In this document: in pieces, positions 41,001 through 53,200 of the stretch
How the letters are laid out: each line of letters begins with the position of its first letter
Position numbering within the stretch: the first letter of the stretch is position 1
NCBI GenBank assembly: GCA_020698575.1
Contig: CM036258.1
Coordinates: forward strand, 21,534,795-21,598,794
Direction of reading: 5' to 3'
DNA from: Bostrychus sinensis
Lineage: Eukaryota > Chordata > Actinopteri > Gobiiformes > Eleotridae
DNA length: 64,000 nt
Notes under the pieces: model-generated
Database searches by the model: none
What the model saw: the letters and a program-made list of their open reading frames with translations, nothing else
Told to the model about the DNA's origin: nothing
Program-made: the position numbers and the translations under genes

Positions 41001-43104
41001 ATTAGACCATCTCTGAATGCACTACACATTAAAAGCTGAAGAAGAGTACACTATATATTACTATTTGCATAGTGATTACTATTTGTGGCAGTTCCAAGCC
41101 TGGATAAATGGAGAAGATTGCATCAAAAACGGCATCTAGTGTAAAACCTACGCCAAATCAATATGCAAATCACTGCACACTAGAAGGCAGATGAGTTGCT
41201 TGATTTGCCAAAATGACACAAGTAGTGGTATATCTAATAAATTAGGCAAATGTCTTATAATGTCGTAAATGCCTCCGTTGACAGTTATTTTTCTGAACTA
41301 AAATGGAGAGGGCCCTAATTGTCCTGAGAAGAAAAACATATCTGGCCCTGCAGTCCTTTGTGACCAAATATGAACTTCACAGTTGTAGTAAAAAGCTAAT
41401 GGCTGTTAAAGCAATTAGCTCAGCCCTCGTAGTTTTCTAATTTGGGATTCTGTGATGGTCTCTGGGGCAAGGAACTTGTGGTGGCCAAACCCTAGGAGCC
41501 CATAAAAGCAAGTGAGTCTTTGTTTAAAAGGATGTCAGGAATGCAACCAATCAGTTGGGTATTTTAAGAAGATGAGGCCAGGCTTGATAAACGAAGACTG
41601 TAAATAAACCCAGCAGTCACAGGACATGACGGAAAAATGTATTGCATGTGCTCAGCAGGTCACAGAGGGCGCGAGAATAATGCTTCATACATTAGGGAAG
41701 TTGGCCTAATTTGGGAAGATTAGCCTAAAGTAACAGCATTGCTAGGATGTTTGGTTTGGGAATGTTGTCCATTTTTATAGTTCAGCCAATTTAGAAGGAA
41801 TGGTTGATGTCATAAATACAAACAGAACTAAGGAAGTTGTTTAATGTAGCTTTGAATGGCATCCCTTAGTTTTATGCAAGGTGTATATGACCTTGAATTA
41901 ATTTACAGTGCTAATGCCCCAAAGCTGAGAGCATAACAAGTAAAAACAGAACAAGAGAAACAGTAGAAAGAAGAACAGGAAAAAATAGAAGGAAGCTTAT
42001 AGTTTTACGCTAAAGAAAAGTGCTCCATTTCAACTGTATACCTTACCTTAGTACAAAAATCATTAAATACTATTGTCAGCTCAGAGCTGTATGTAATATT
42101 CGGCAAATGTGTACAATGAGGTATGAAGTTCATATGTAATTTCATACAGTACTGAAAACAAAGTTTTGTACAGTTCTAATATTATCCACAAAGAAATTCA
42201 AACACCTAAAAATAAGACCGGATGACAAAATGTGTTGAAAATAGTTGTAACTATAGTGGTATAAAGTTATCTGGAGCAACAAAATCCAGGCAAAGTCACG
42301 ACTCATTGTACTTCCTACCGCATCTTCCTCCTTTAATTCATGTGTGGAGTAAGCAAATAATATATAATTACAAGGTTAGTTTACAGCAATAGATTATGTG
42401 TCAGTATTTAAATGTCCATATATACCTCTCCTGTTGATGCAGATGTTGAAGACTTTCTTCCATGACGATTCTCTTCAAATGATGCCTGGTCTGTTCCAAG
42501 GCGAGCCCTTCGCCCAGATTTTGGAACCTGTGAAAGAAATAAAAATCTTGTCCAGGTGATGGATATCATCTAGTTATATAACTGAAAAAGAGGACTATTA
42601 ATTAATTTGTACTGTACTTTTATTGAACAGTATTTGTATATGCAAATATTCACTAAATCAACACCCTCTCTTGGAATTTGTTTAATTGTGTGTGCATAGA
42701 AATCCTCGGCATAAATTATTTGATGTTAATCTAATAGTAACTTATCGCTTACAATGCTATTAAGTATGATACTTTTGTCTGTGTGGCATGAAAAGTTAAA
42801 CGTAATTCCAGTATTCACTAGTCATCATTTTCTGTACTAGTCGTGTGATAAATGAGTATACAGAATTGTATTTATTAGCTTAAGTTACCAAACAGTTTGA
42901 TGGTATAAGTTGTTTTAAGCTACTTCGACATAAGCAACATTAGCAAGTGTTAGCATCATGCAACGCTTTAGCATTTAAAGCTCATTTTCAATCTTTGAAC
43001 ACCACACAAAAGTGTTGCTTCTACTACTCTGACCTATGCGATTCTACAAAGTCACTTACATTTTTCACAGCGGCCGAATCTCCAAATTGGAACGTCTCCT
43101 CCAT
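32080..43104 (-). CDS. ift43: Intraflagellar transport protein 43 (IFT-A subunit)
   Basis: Nine coding exons: 43104-43060, 42527-42426, 39765-39695, 37969-37934, 37393-37347, 33429-33357, 32659-32584, 32449-32387 and 32190-32080. All introns are GT-AG and every phase agrees, giving 207 residues, close to the roughly 210 of human IFT43. Conserved blocks as I recall the family are RRQGGWAEES, DIPVIPDLDEVQEED, NRVMTYRDLDNDL, DGEIDLRLLTKVLAPE and WDWDHLFTEVSSE. IFT43 is a small subunit of the IFT-A complex, which drives retrograde transport in cilia and entry of membrane cargo; it contacts WDR35/IFT121. The N-terminus is basic and poorly conserved. The start is the first ATG, giving MEETFQFGDS, in a GC-rich 5' region divergent from tgfb3. 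No defect is seen. Confidence 0.95.
33669..33685 (-). promoter_or_regulatory. CTCF-like motif in ift43 intron 5
   Basis: Reversed, the site reads TAGCAGGGGGTGCTTT, matching the AGCAGGGGG core of the CTCF consensus. It sits inside a GC-rich island at about 33600-33910 between ift43 exons 5 and 6. Confidence 0.35.
35445..36139. mobile_element. Non-autonomous mariner-like DNA transposon, 695 bp
   Basis: The element is bounded by TA on both sides (35443-35444 and 36140-36141). Its inverted ends are CTGTATTTTTCGCACTATAA at the left and, reversed, CCGTATTTTCCGCACTATAA at the right, each followed by GGCGCA. The TATAAGGCGCA word recurs several times inside both ends as sub-terminal repeats. TA target duplication and this layout fit a Tc1/mariner-type element. 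The largest internal open frame is 61 codons, so transposition would need a transposase from elsewhere. It lies in ift43 intron 5, between exons 5 and 6. Confidence 0.75.
37677..37695. repeat. AAAT tetranucleotide microsatellite
   Basis: Four to five tandem AAAT-type units in ift43 intron 4. Confidence 0.8.
38277..38295 (-). promoter_or_regulatory. CTCF-like motif in ift43 intron 3
   Basis: Reversed, the site reads ACAGCAGGGGGCACTAC, the best match to the CTCF core in the window. Confidence 0.45.
39466..39484 (-). promoter_or_regulatory. CTCF-like motif in ift43 intron 3
   Basis: Reversed, the site reads CAGCCACAGGAGGGCACTG, which follows the CCAC-AGGAGGGCA form of the CTCF consensus. Confidence 0.4.
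39885..39925. repeat. 13-bp tandem repeat
   Basis: The unit ATTAATTAATAGC occurs in about three slightly variable tandem copies in ift43 intron 2. Confidence 0.8.
40003..40021 (+). promoter_or_regulatory. CTCF-like motif in ift43 intron 2
   Basis: The plus strand reads GCGCCAGAAGGGGGCCCT, a CTCF-type core in the orientation opposite to the 38277 and 39466 sites. Confidence 0.35.
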
Positions 43105-43764
43105 TTCTTTTTAATGCTATGGCTAGTCTAGGCTAGCGTCTTCCTGGGGCTCGAGCCACATCACATAGCAACGCTCTCCATGGCAACACCAATCTGGAGG
43201 CAAGGGGCGTAAAATCCTTCCGTGTGTATATTCTACATTTTTAATAATTAGTAAAATTAGCCTCTAATCACACCTAAACAGACATTTCTCTATCCCATGA
43301 CATTTCTTTGTTTGACTACTCCCCACTGTAGTTGCCGCCTGAATTTCCTATTTTCATCCACTTGGTGTCACTGTGTGCACGTTTTACCCATGTTAGGCTA
43401 CCCTTCTTTTTACGCTTGTAGTTTTGTGCAACCTTTTAATATGGACCTTTTGGCTGTGTATATTCTAGACTGGGGATCGGTGAGTCATTGGCTAACCCTG
43501 TGTAAAGCAATTAGCTTACTATTTTCCAGTTTACCCCGTTTATTTTTTTAATTAAAGTTTTAGACAGACTACAGTACACCTACGCATAGTGCAAATGACG
43601 AAGCCCATCCTCGGAGCTCTTACTTGACATTTTATTTTAATCGTTCTACCATATGGTTTACTAGTCAAAGGCTTGATCTCATTTAAACTTATTGTATTGT
43701 TTTGTTTTTTTCTTCCATAAATAAACTGCATTGCGCTGTGGATGTAATTGCCCAGCCACTCCTC

Positions 43765-43820
43765 CCCAAACGTCACAACGTGCGGGGATATAAAGAGTGA
43801 GTGGGGGCGTAAAGTGCGTG
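43765..43820 (+). promoter_or_regulatory. tgfb3: tgfb3 core promoter: CRE half-site and TATA box
   Basis: TATAAA lies at 43789-43794 and a CRE half-site, ACGTCA, at 43770-43775, about 15 bases upstream. That places transcription start near 43820, giving a leader of roughly 390 bases. The human TGFB3 promoter is likewise described as having a TATA box with a nearby CRE, so position and content agree with the family. The ift43 ATG is about 690 bases away on the other strand, so this spacer must also hold the ift43 promoter. Confidence 0.7.
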
Positions 43821-44212
43821 AGTGTGTGAGGCTGAACTGGAGGAGCTCAGTTGAGAAGCGCGCTGACTCCGTACGCACAAGTGGATGAGGGCAGCCCAAT
43901 GGAGAGTGAACATAGCGGAGCCGTGTAATCTCAGGAAATCAAGTGACGTTTGTGTGTACCGAGGGGAATGAAGAGAACCATTGCGAGTCTTAATGAAGAG
44001 CTAAGAATATTTTCCACAATGGCACGGATTTGCTCTCATGCAAATGCATGCAAGATGACATAGCACTTGAAAAAATGGGATTCCTCCGAGAACAGAACTC
44101 ACTCACGACCTGAATGATTAGTAAACGGATTGTTTTCAGATTGGAGCTCAGTTCGGGAGTCTCTCTGCGCATTGCCTTGACAAACCACGGTTGTGAGTGA
44201 ACAACAGTAAAT
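43821..44212 (+). promoter_or_regulatory. tgfb3: tgfb3 5' leader with 11 upstream ATGs
   Basis: Between the inferred start of transcription and the coding ATG I count 11 upstream ATG triplets, several in tandem near 44039-44056. Most open short frames that close before the true start. Human TGFB3 mRNA is known for a long leader with many upstream ATGs that lowers translation, so translational control is probably conserved. The main ATG has A at -3. Confidence 0.65.
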
Positions 44213-47200
44213 ATGAATCTGCGTAAAGCACTTCTTCTTTTCCTCTTCTTAAATAGTGTGACAATGACTTTAACGCTCTCGACCTGCGCCACTGTGGACA
44301 TTGACCACATCAAAAAAAAGAGAGTGGAAGCGGTGCGTGGACAGATCCTCAGTAAACTACGGCTGACCAGTCCGCCACAGACAACTGGTCCAAGTCAGGT
44401 ACCCGAGCACGTTCTGGCTCTCTATAACAGCACCAAGGAGCTCATTGAGGAGCTGGGACGTGACAGGCAGCAGAGTTGTGGTCAGGATAACACGGAGACT
44501 GAGTACTATGCCAAAGAGATTTACAAGTTCAACATGATCAATGGTCCCGAGAACAGTAAGTACACCACCTTCTTTGTCCCATGCGTAATGAAGCTAACAT
44601 ATTAGGACACAACTGACCACAACATCATTTAATATGTGCATTTTTTATGATTTGATGTGCATAATAAGGGAAAAGTTATCTAGGTGGAAAATACAAGGCA
44701 TATGTGTTTTCCAGAGTCCTGTTTCTGCAGTTGAGCAACCTTTACGCACAGGCGCACTCCTGGGGCGCCATGCAAAGATGAGAGTAAAATGACAAATTGG
44801 AATGAGCGCCATTCCCTGATACATACCTCACACCGAAGCCATGGGAACTCCAGCCTAAAGTCTGACACATTCCTCGGAAAGGAAAATTCTCAGGCAGTTA
44901 AGTCCACTATTGCCAACTCCAATACCTCATTTCCATTTTCTGACCGGAGTTTCCCAATATTTTTTCCAATGTTATAAATTTATATCCCTCAAAAATTACT
45001 CTCTAATAGTAAAAATCAGAGGCTGTATTGTGATCTAATTCTCTTGTCCAGTTATATCGGTATTTCCTGTATAAAGTATGCTCCACTGATTGTTCCAAAA
45101 ATGAGAAACAGTAGCTGACTGACTGAATCTCCAGAGAAAGTTGAGTGGAAGAGCTGGACTGGCGCCTATTCACGGTCAGCGGCTGATTAGCTCATGGCAT
45201 TTTGAAATCAACAGGTGTTTATGCTGTGCCCTGACACTAAACAGAGTCTCCAACCTAAGCTCCGAATCAAATGCATTTCACAGCTCCCACAAAGTGCTTC
45301 TGACATTCAAAATACACAGCTCGGGTTTATCCTCTGGTCAGAGGTAGCCAGAGCGCCCAAAACAAACAGAGGCCTAAGGAGTGGGATCACTGATGGCCAC
45401 GTGCCCAGGACACATCACATACAGTAGGTCTTACTGTAGGGCTTTTTAAACGACATTAACTTGACTTACTACTGACGCCGCTCACTGCCAAAACAGAAAA
45501 ATTAACACTTCTTTTCCGTTATGTAACTTTTTAAGAGAGTGATTTTAGTGTGTAGCAACATAATGTCTGTCACCTTGATAATTTTGCAGTTTGCTTCATT
45601 TTCATTCCTGCTGGATATAATGACTTTTACATGCACTGTTTTTGGAAGGTGGGAGTGTTCGGGAATGCAGTCAAGTTTGACTTTTTTCATCCCCAGTTAA
45701 AAAGTTAAACAGAAGGTTTTCATCCCTGAAATATTACTGATGCAAACGAAAATGCAATTTAATGAGCCATGCCTCAGACAGGACAATGATCTGGATGTGA
45801 ACTGCCGAATTACCAGAAAACCTCAAAAACTGCTTTAACACTCCTGACTGAGAGATCCCAAAACATAAATAAGGTTTTGTGAAAGAGTGACATCTCAAAC
45901 TGACCTAATGTTGAGTCAGTAAAGTTTTGGGCCATTTGTTGAAGACGGGAGGGTGATCTATGGAAGAGTTAGTGGTATGAAGTCATTATGATAAACAGAG
46001 GTCTTTGGCCCACTTAACACCCCAACAACAAATCAGCACAACTAACATTACTTCTTCTTCATCTCATCTATTGCGGTTGATGACATGACCAACAGATGCA
46101 CTGCATTGTATTCACTTCTGTTAATTTTAGAGTCAGCTGTCTTTTGTTGCAATATTTTTTTCTGTCATTATTCCTTTAGTGAAACCATGCTCTAACCATT
46201 TTCGGAAACTTTGAATCCTAATAATTCAAATGGTAATCTGTCAATGTATGTCTCTAAGTGTTACCTGTGCGATTAGTTTGCTTAGAGTGTCCAGGGTGTC
46301 TTCCTTCGTGGGACCAAAGCAGATTGGATGGGGTTCAGCCAGCCTGTAAAATATAATAGAGAAAATGAATGAATCCTGATCCTAGTGGCCAAATCAAGGC
46401 TTATTTAAATCAGTTTATCTGCTGTAGTTCCAAATATGTAGGTTGCCATGTGTAAGCTAGTAATATTAGGAGGTAGTCTGGCCATCCATCTTAATTCTGT
46501 TTCTGTTAGTCTGTGTTGACTTGAGTTGGATTTCCAAGGAACAAATGGGTGTAGATTGAACTATCTCTTAATGCAACTGGATAGGCATTCAACCAATCAA
46601 AAACTGGTGGCAACATACACAGAATAACCTGCCTCTGGATCAAAGTAATTTGAGTCTGCACCAGATGGTGTGATTACGAGGGGTTCCATACCTACTTTAC
46701 TAAGACTGTGAATGGGTTTGGCCGGCAAGAATAATTAGGATGTAAAATGTATACAGGTTGTACATAAAGGTAAAGTTCATAAAGAACATAAAAACAGATT
46801 ATGATCAGACACGCTACATTATATTTTAGTATATACTTTAATCGTCAGCCCATGGCATGATTCCAAATGCTCAATCTCACAGCTGGCTCATTAAAAATGC
46901 TGGTCGATACCACTGCTTTATTTTACCCCAGGATTTGGCCAGCCCCTTCCTGCTAACTTCCATGTTTACCTCCACAAAGGCTGCCATCACAAACAGCCAC
47001 TGCAGCAGAGGGTAAAGCAGAGGTGATTCCCGTGGAGCAGCCCGCTGAGGAGGCAGCAGGCCGGGCGCGTGTCAGGGTGGGACTGTGGTCTGCAGCATCA
47101 GGGCGAGGCACTTTATTGTGAGGCTTAGAACAACCTCAGTCTGTCTTCCAGCCTTATTGCACTGCTACTTAATCTGCTGTTTATAGCCTATCTATGGTTA

Positions 47201-50200
47201 AATTAATTGAGTGATAATATGAAAATAGGATCGACTGGGCATCATTTTCTTGCCTTGGCTTTTATATGTCGCTATAAATACACTTTTGCAAGCATGTAAA
47301 TGAGAAAGCCTCACAATAAAACAATGTGTAATTGAGCCAAGTCAGTTGTAATTACAGCCATTTTAATTTGTTTATGTCTATTCTCTTTAAACTAGATGTC
47401 ATATTTAGCAAAGATGACTCATTATATATCTAGTTTCTATTTATTGCCAATTGACATACCCTAAACTATTAGTATCTCAACAATGAGCTCATCTAAAATA
47501 GTTGGGGTTATACATTTAGTCCATGTATTTAAATTACACAAACTATGCCATCCAATCACCAACATGGAACAAATTACCTACAGTATCAGACCTTTGGCAA
47601 AAATAAACCATAATGCAAAATCCACCTCAAACCATTGCAATGGGAAAAAATGAGGTCATCCAAAAGGAAACCAAAGACTTGATTAGAATTTCAAATCTCC
47701 CCTTGAAGTGGGGGCTTTCCACCTTCTGTGGAAGAGGGGTGGGCGTGAGTAAGGAGCATGCCAAGGGAGGACAAGGCTACTACTCCTTATAGATTATGTG
47801 GAAATGCTGGACAGATATCAGGCTGTCTGCAAATGCTGAAGGAGGTCAGCTATAAATAGGGAAAACCTGGATAAAATCATGGAAATCTTAGATAATGGCT
47901 GGGAGGACGCTAAAGTTGGATTATGGGTCAAACAAAGTACAGATACTTGGAGAAGTTCTTGCATGACATAGGAACAGCTCGAGGTGCAGATTAGCTGGAG
48001 CTGCAGTGCCCCTTTCATCCGCTGGGAAATGTGAGGCCTGGTAATAAACCTAAAACTTGGACCAATAAATTAGGTATATCTTGGCGGTAAATAACAGTTT
48101 CCACTCCGCTCATAAAACTTGCTTGTTTTCCACTACACTGCATGTGCAAGGCCAGTTAATAAACACACAATTCAATAGTACTATATGAGAAAACTGACAG
48201 GAAGCTTTACAGATAGAGTGACAATGTGGCTATTTATTAACTGATTAGGCTAAAGGTCACCACACACACACAATATGTTAAGGTTTACAGTCTGATATCA
48301 TAATCAGCCATCAACTCAGCGGACCGCCTTTCACGATAGCATTCAGCTGGTTGCTCAGACATGGTCCTTTATTGAGTAAGTGATGCCACGTGTTACCAGC
48401 TACAACACTTAGTCTCCGGAAACACTGTGATTTGGTCTGATTTCTCAGAACACCTGTCGGGCCATAGAGTTAGTGGGAGGAGTATACTGTGGTCTGGTCT
48501 CTCTACAACTGGTTCTATGGTCCACCACATGCGACATTTGGTTTTCATTTCATCACTTTAACTTGTTGCAAACAGGCAAGCTGGAAAAGCATAAGCAGAT
48601 GCTATGTGGTTAGGTTTATATTTTTAAATTGTAGTTTTAAGCCATGAAATTGATTTGTAACAGAAACCTCAGGGGGATAGCGTGTGAAACAGCCACCTTT
48701 AATTCTAATGTGTCCACTTCTCCACAGATGACCTCATCTACTGCCCTAAAGGAATCACCTCGAAGGTTTTCCGCTTCAATGTGTCCACAATGGAGAAGAA
48801 CTCCACCAACCTGTTCCGGGCAGAGTTCCGCGCCCTGAGGATCCCCAATAACGAAGCCAAGAGAAACGAGCAGAGAATTGAGCTCTACCAGGTGTGTGAA
48901 CCCACTCCTCATTTCCACTGTTAGTACACCTCAGTGGGGGGCAGAGTGCTGAGTTTCTCTAATGGTATGGGACTGTGCAGGTCAGAGAAGAAGATGTAAA
49001 CATTTACATTCGGGTGTCCAACCAGCTCACTCCTCTTGATCATTATTCCATGTGTGTACAGTCAAATGGATTCCGCGTTAGGACGGATTTAAGAGCTTGA
49101 ACAGCCGTCTTATAGAAACTTGAGCACACCATTCGTCAGTTTCTTCTTTCTGAGATGTCAATCTCAAAGTCTATCCTTGTTATATCAACATCATAGGCCT
49201 ACACCTGCACTTCTGAGTTTATTTGTATTTTTTTCCTCCTGTGGTATGTATAAAAGTATGTCAGATTTCAATGAGTGGCGTATCAAGGATGGATTTTTTT
49301 CTTTTTCAGTTTCCTCATTAATCTCCCGTGAGAGGCTAGGAGTAATGATCAGGTTCCAACATTTCCTGCCAGGGAGACAAGCGTCTCCGGGCTGCATACC
49401 GCCTCTGAGGCAGGCCTGGCCTGCTCTGAATGCAGTCTGTCAGAACCTCAGATTGTTTCCAGGGGCCTGGGAGGAGATAGGGCAGGGTCGCCCGGTGGAG
49501 GCCGTAAACAGAGCTGCACTCGCCCCCTCACTCTTTAGAGTGGAGCTGATTGGCAAAGGGCTGACAGCTGGCAGCGCTCTGGCCCCTTGGTCCCACAGGA
49601 AGACAGATTAGATGCTGACATTGTTCAGGATTCTAGTTATCCTAGCACTGCTATGGGGCACCTCCAAACACACATTTGACGATAAAAGATAAACAGCTTT
49701 ATTCAGGGAAATGCTAGTCCGGTCACTTGCATTTTTGTCTTTCAGTAAAGTCATGATCTCAGCACATTAACAGTGGGGAGATATCTGCTTTCTGAACTGC
49801 GTGACCCTGCGTTTGAAGCCCAGCTAGAGCCAGTGTTTGACCTGCTGGTGTGAAGGACAGCCAGGTTGTCATTGGCAGGAGGGTAACACGCAGGCATTAA
49901 CTCGCAAAAAGGGGATATCAACACAGGGAGTCACTTTTTCCATGATGAGTAGACATTTGGCCCAAGGCGTCCCGGAGAGTCTGGCTCTAGACAGACAGCT
50001 CTGGTTCTGTGTGTAACACAAAGTTTATGCAGCTGGCTCACATTTTCAACTTTTCTTTCTCACAGATCCTCCAGAAAGATGACCCCAAAGCCAAGCAGCG
50101 CTACATTGGGGGCAAAAACGTCCTGACCAAAGGGACACCCTGAGTGGGTCTCCTTTGATGTGACAGACACAGTGAGGGAGTGGCTCATGTACAGACGTGA

Positions 50201-53200
50201 GTGTGTTCATTCCTCATTACATTTCAGTCTTCACGCTTCATTTAAAATGACAGTGGCCTCAGGGAGACAGGGAGCGTCTAAAGACCCTCTGCTTGTTTCT
50301 GTGCAGAGACCAACCTGGGCCTGGAGATCAGTGTCCACTGTCCCTGCCACACTTTCAGACCTAACGGGGACATCATCGAGAATGCCAACGAGGTACTAGA
50401 GGTTAACTTCAAAGGTGAGTCATTCAAGTCTGTTCAAATGCCAATGACAAAATGGTATAGAGTTAAAAGCACATCCTACTAGGTGAATGCTTTCCATTTT
50501 TTATAACATGTACAAATTTGTGCACCAGTTTACCCCTCATCCATACCCTTTTAATTAGGCTGACAAGCCACCCTGTTTCTTTTTATATTCTATACAAAGA
50601 ATTAGTCTGGTCCTTGTCTTCGAATTCTGTTTCTGTGAGGCAGAACAAATGGGCGCAGATTAAACTACCTCTAAATGTGACTGAATACACATACAAACAA
50701 TCAGAAAACAGGAGGTAGCACTAGGAGGCAACTTGAAAAATCCAACCAATCAGACAAACCACGACTGACAACACATAAAGCCCACCGTGTTATGAAAGTC
50801 ACTTGAATGGGAGTCCCAGATCCACCTCATTATGCTAAGAAAGTGAATGGATCTGGGAGGCCAGGGTATGTTATTGAAATATTTAAAGAGATATGTAGGG
50901 GCATGCTGTTTTCAATGAACAAGCCTTGTAGAAATAGTTAGTGGATTTACTTGGTAACCTTTGTCATAAAAATGTATTCTCAAATCACAGCATTCCTAAG
51001 GAGCCTTTAAAAGTATTACCACTATTGTCGCGATTATACACGACTGAGACATCAATTTAGTCAACTATATGCCACACTTGATACTACAAGAAAAAATAAA
51101 AGCAAATGTGTTAAAATCTAAGTAAAGGAAATAAATTCTGACACATTTAATTTACATATTCCATCTCAGACCAGTCTAACTTGCACAGAACTTCAGACTA
51201 TTCTCATTGGACTGTCTCCTGAAGTTTTTTTGCTGTTTGTACAGACTTTGTTCTGGGTCATGTTTATGAGTATTGAGTTAGTGTTTAGTATGTTTTCTCT
51301 GCCTCTGATCTTTTATTGTTTTGCCAGTTTTTCATAAAGTGCCAAATGACAATTGGATTTATTTTCCTTTCATTTGATTGAATCAGATAGGCATCTTGTA
51401 TTTGTTGAAACACATTTTTTGATTTATTCTCATTGGTGCTACTGGGTATTGTTTCAGGATCACTTGTATTATGTTGGTATTGGAAGTTTAGTGCCTTTTT
51501 TTAGATGCCTACCACCCCTTTCTTTACATTAAATAATTCTAAAATTATTGAACAGAATGTCTAATAAAACTGCCATAAAATTATGACTCAAATCTTAAAA
51601 AAAACTGTATTCACTAAAATAATTTTTTATAAAATTTTGTTTTCACATTCAAAGTAACCAGAGACACTTATTTGGACATGGAAGTAATATTCCCCTAGTA
51701 TTACTGGTTATAATGTATTAATCCTATTATAGTACTACTTTTTATAAGCTCATTCGGAAAAAGTCCTTAGTCCTGTCATCAGTGTGTGTTTCATGCAGTG
51801 ATCCACAGACTGTTCTTTATGGTAAGATAATGGATTTCCTTTTTATGAAGAAGAAGCATGGGAATACAATTGATCTGGTATCTCACTTAGTGCTGAGGCC
51901 CCTGGACCCCGGGTCCTGGGAACACTGTCGAATGGGCCAGCCACAAGGAATGTGCTGCAACGATGCTCAGACGCTTGGCCCCGAATTAAAGAGGGCCGTA
52001 CTTATCCACCAGCAGCATCTCTCCGGAGATATATGCTGCTTTAGCTATCAAGAGTAGAGTGGATGAGCAGACCTAGTCCTGGGGAGAGGAGGGAGCCTTA
52101 CTGAATGGGTGAATGAGAAATAGGGAGTTAAAAATAATACCGCCTCTCATAACATATTACTCTAGTTTAGTGTTTCACGTCCTCCTAACCTGTTGTTGCA
52201 GGTATGGAAGAAGATCTGAGCCATCACAAGCATCAGAAGGATCAGAAGGATCAGAAGGAGCAGCTCTATCCCCACCTCATCCTCATGATGCTGCCTCCTC
52301 ACCGTCTGGACACGCAGTCCTCATCCCGAAGACGCAAGAGGGCACTGGACACCAATTACTGTTTCAAGTAAGCCACAATTCTCTGAATAAACTTTTATTC
52401 AAATTTCAGGAACAATAAAAGAAAGTCTATTTTGGCTGTTCACTTTTCCTTCAAGGATTGATCAGTTAATCAGAACAAACTAGTCAGGATTTGAACCCCT
52501 AACCTTCTGCATGAGGTTCATATGCCCTAAATGCTGGCTCCAATCTCAGGCTTGTTGCTTTTACTATGTCACAGAATTCACGTGACAGTCATGAATGTTA
52601 AGAGCTTAAGAAATATGCTAGTTATTTGCTTGGAAATAGTATCATCTTTCAGTCTACATTGTAACATGAAACGGAAACCTATCTGAGATGCCAAGCGAGG
52701 GTACAAGGCCACATAGAGTAAGCTTGTTAATCACGTCAAAGAGCATGACAGAAGTATTAGCAGATACAAGTCGGGATCTGTCCCAGCACTTGCCAACACT
52801 ACCTTGTCTTCCACGCTGTCTCCTTGGCTCTGGTGATCCTCTGTCAGACTGACAGGCAGAAACCTGGGCTGGCTCCAGGAGGGAAAATAAAGGCACACCT
52901 AAGAGAGGAATTCTCTCTCATCTCTGGATCTGAGGCCACAGGGAGCAAATGTATACAGGTCCATGAACCCAAGAGTGTAATCCTGTCTTCTTCTCTTGTT
53001 TGCAGCAACTATGAGGAGAACTGCTGTGTGCGACCACTATATATTAATTTCCGTCAGGACTTGGGCTGGAGGTGGATTCATCAGCCTGAAGGGTACTACG
53101 CTAACTTCTGCTCTGGTCCCTGTCCCTACCTTCGCAGCTCTGATACAACCCACAGCACAGTAAGTCAAAGCATTGCAGCATTTTTAAAAAGTAGAAAAAA

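Noticed and set aside
43552..43899. 115-codon minus-strand frame upstream of tgfb3
   Set aside because: It overlaps the tgfb3 core promoter and leader antisense and has no recognisable content.
49120..49611. 163-codon plus-strand frame in tgfb3 intron 2
   Set aside because: It lies between two confirmed tgfb3 exons and has no splice signals or family similarity.
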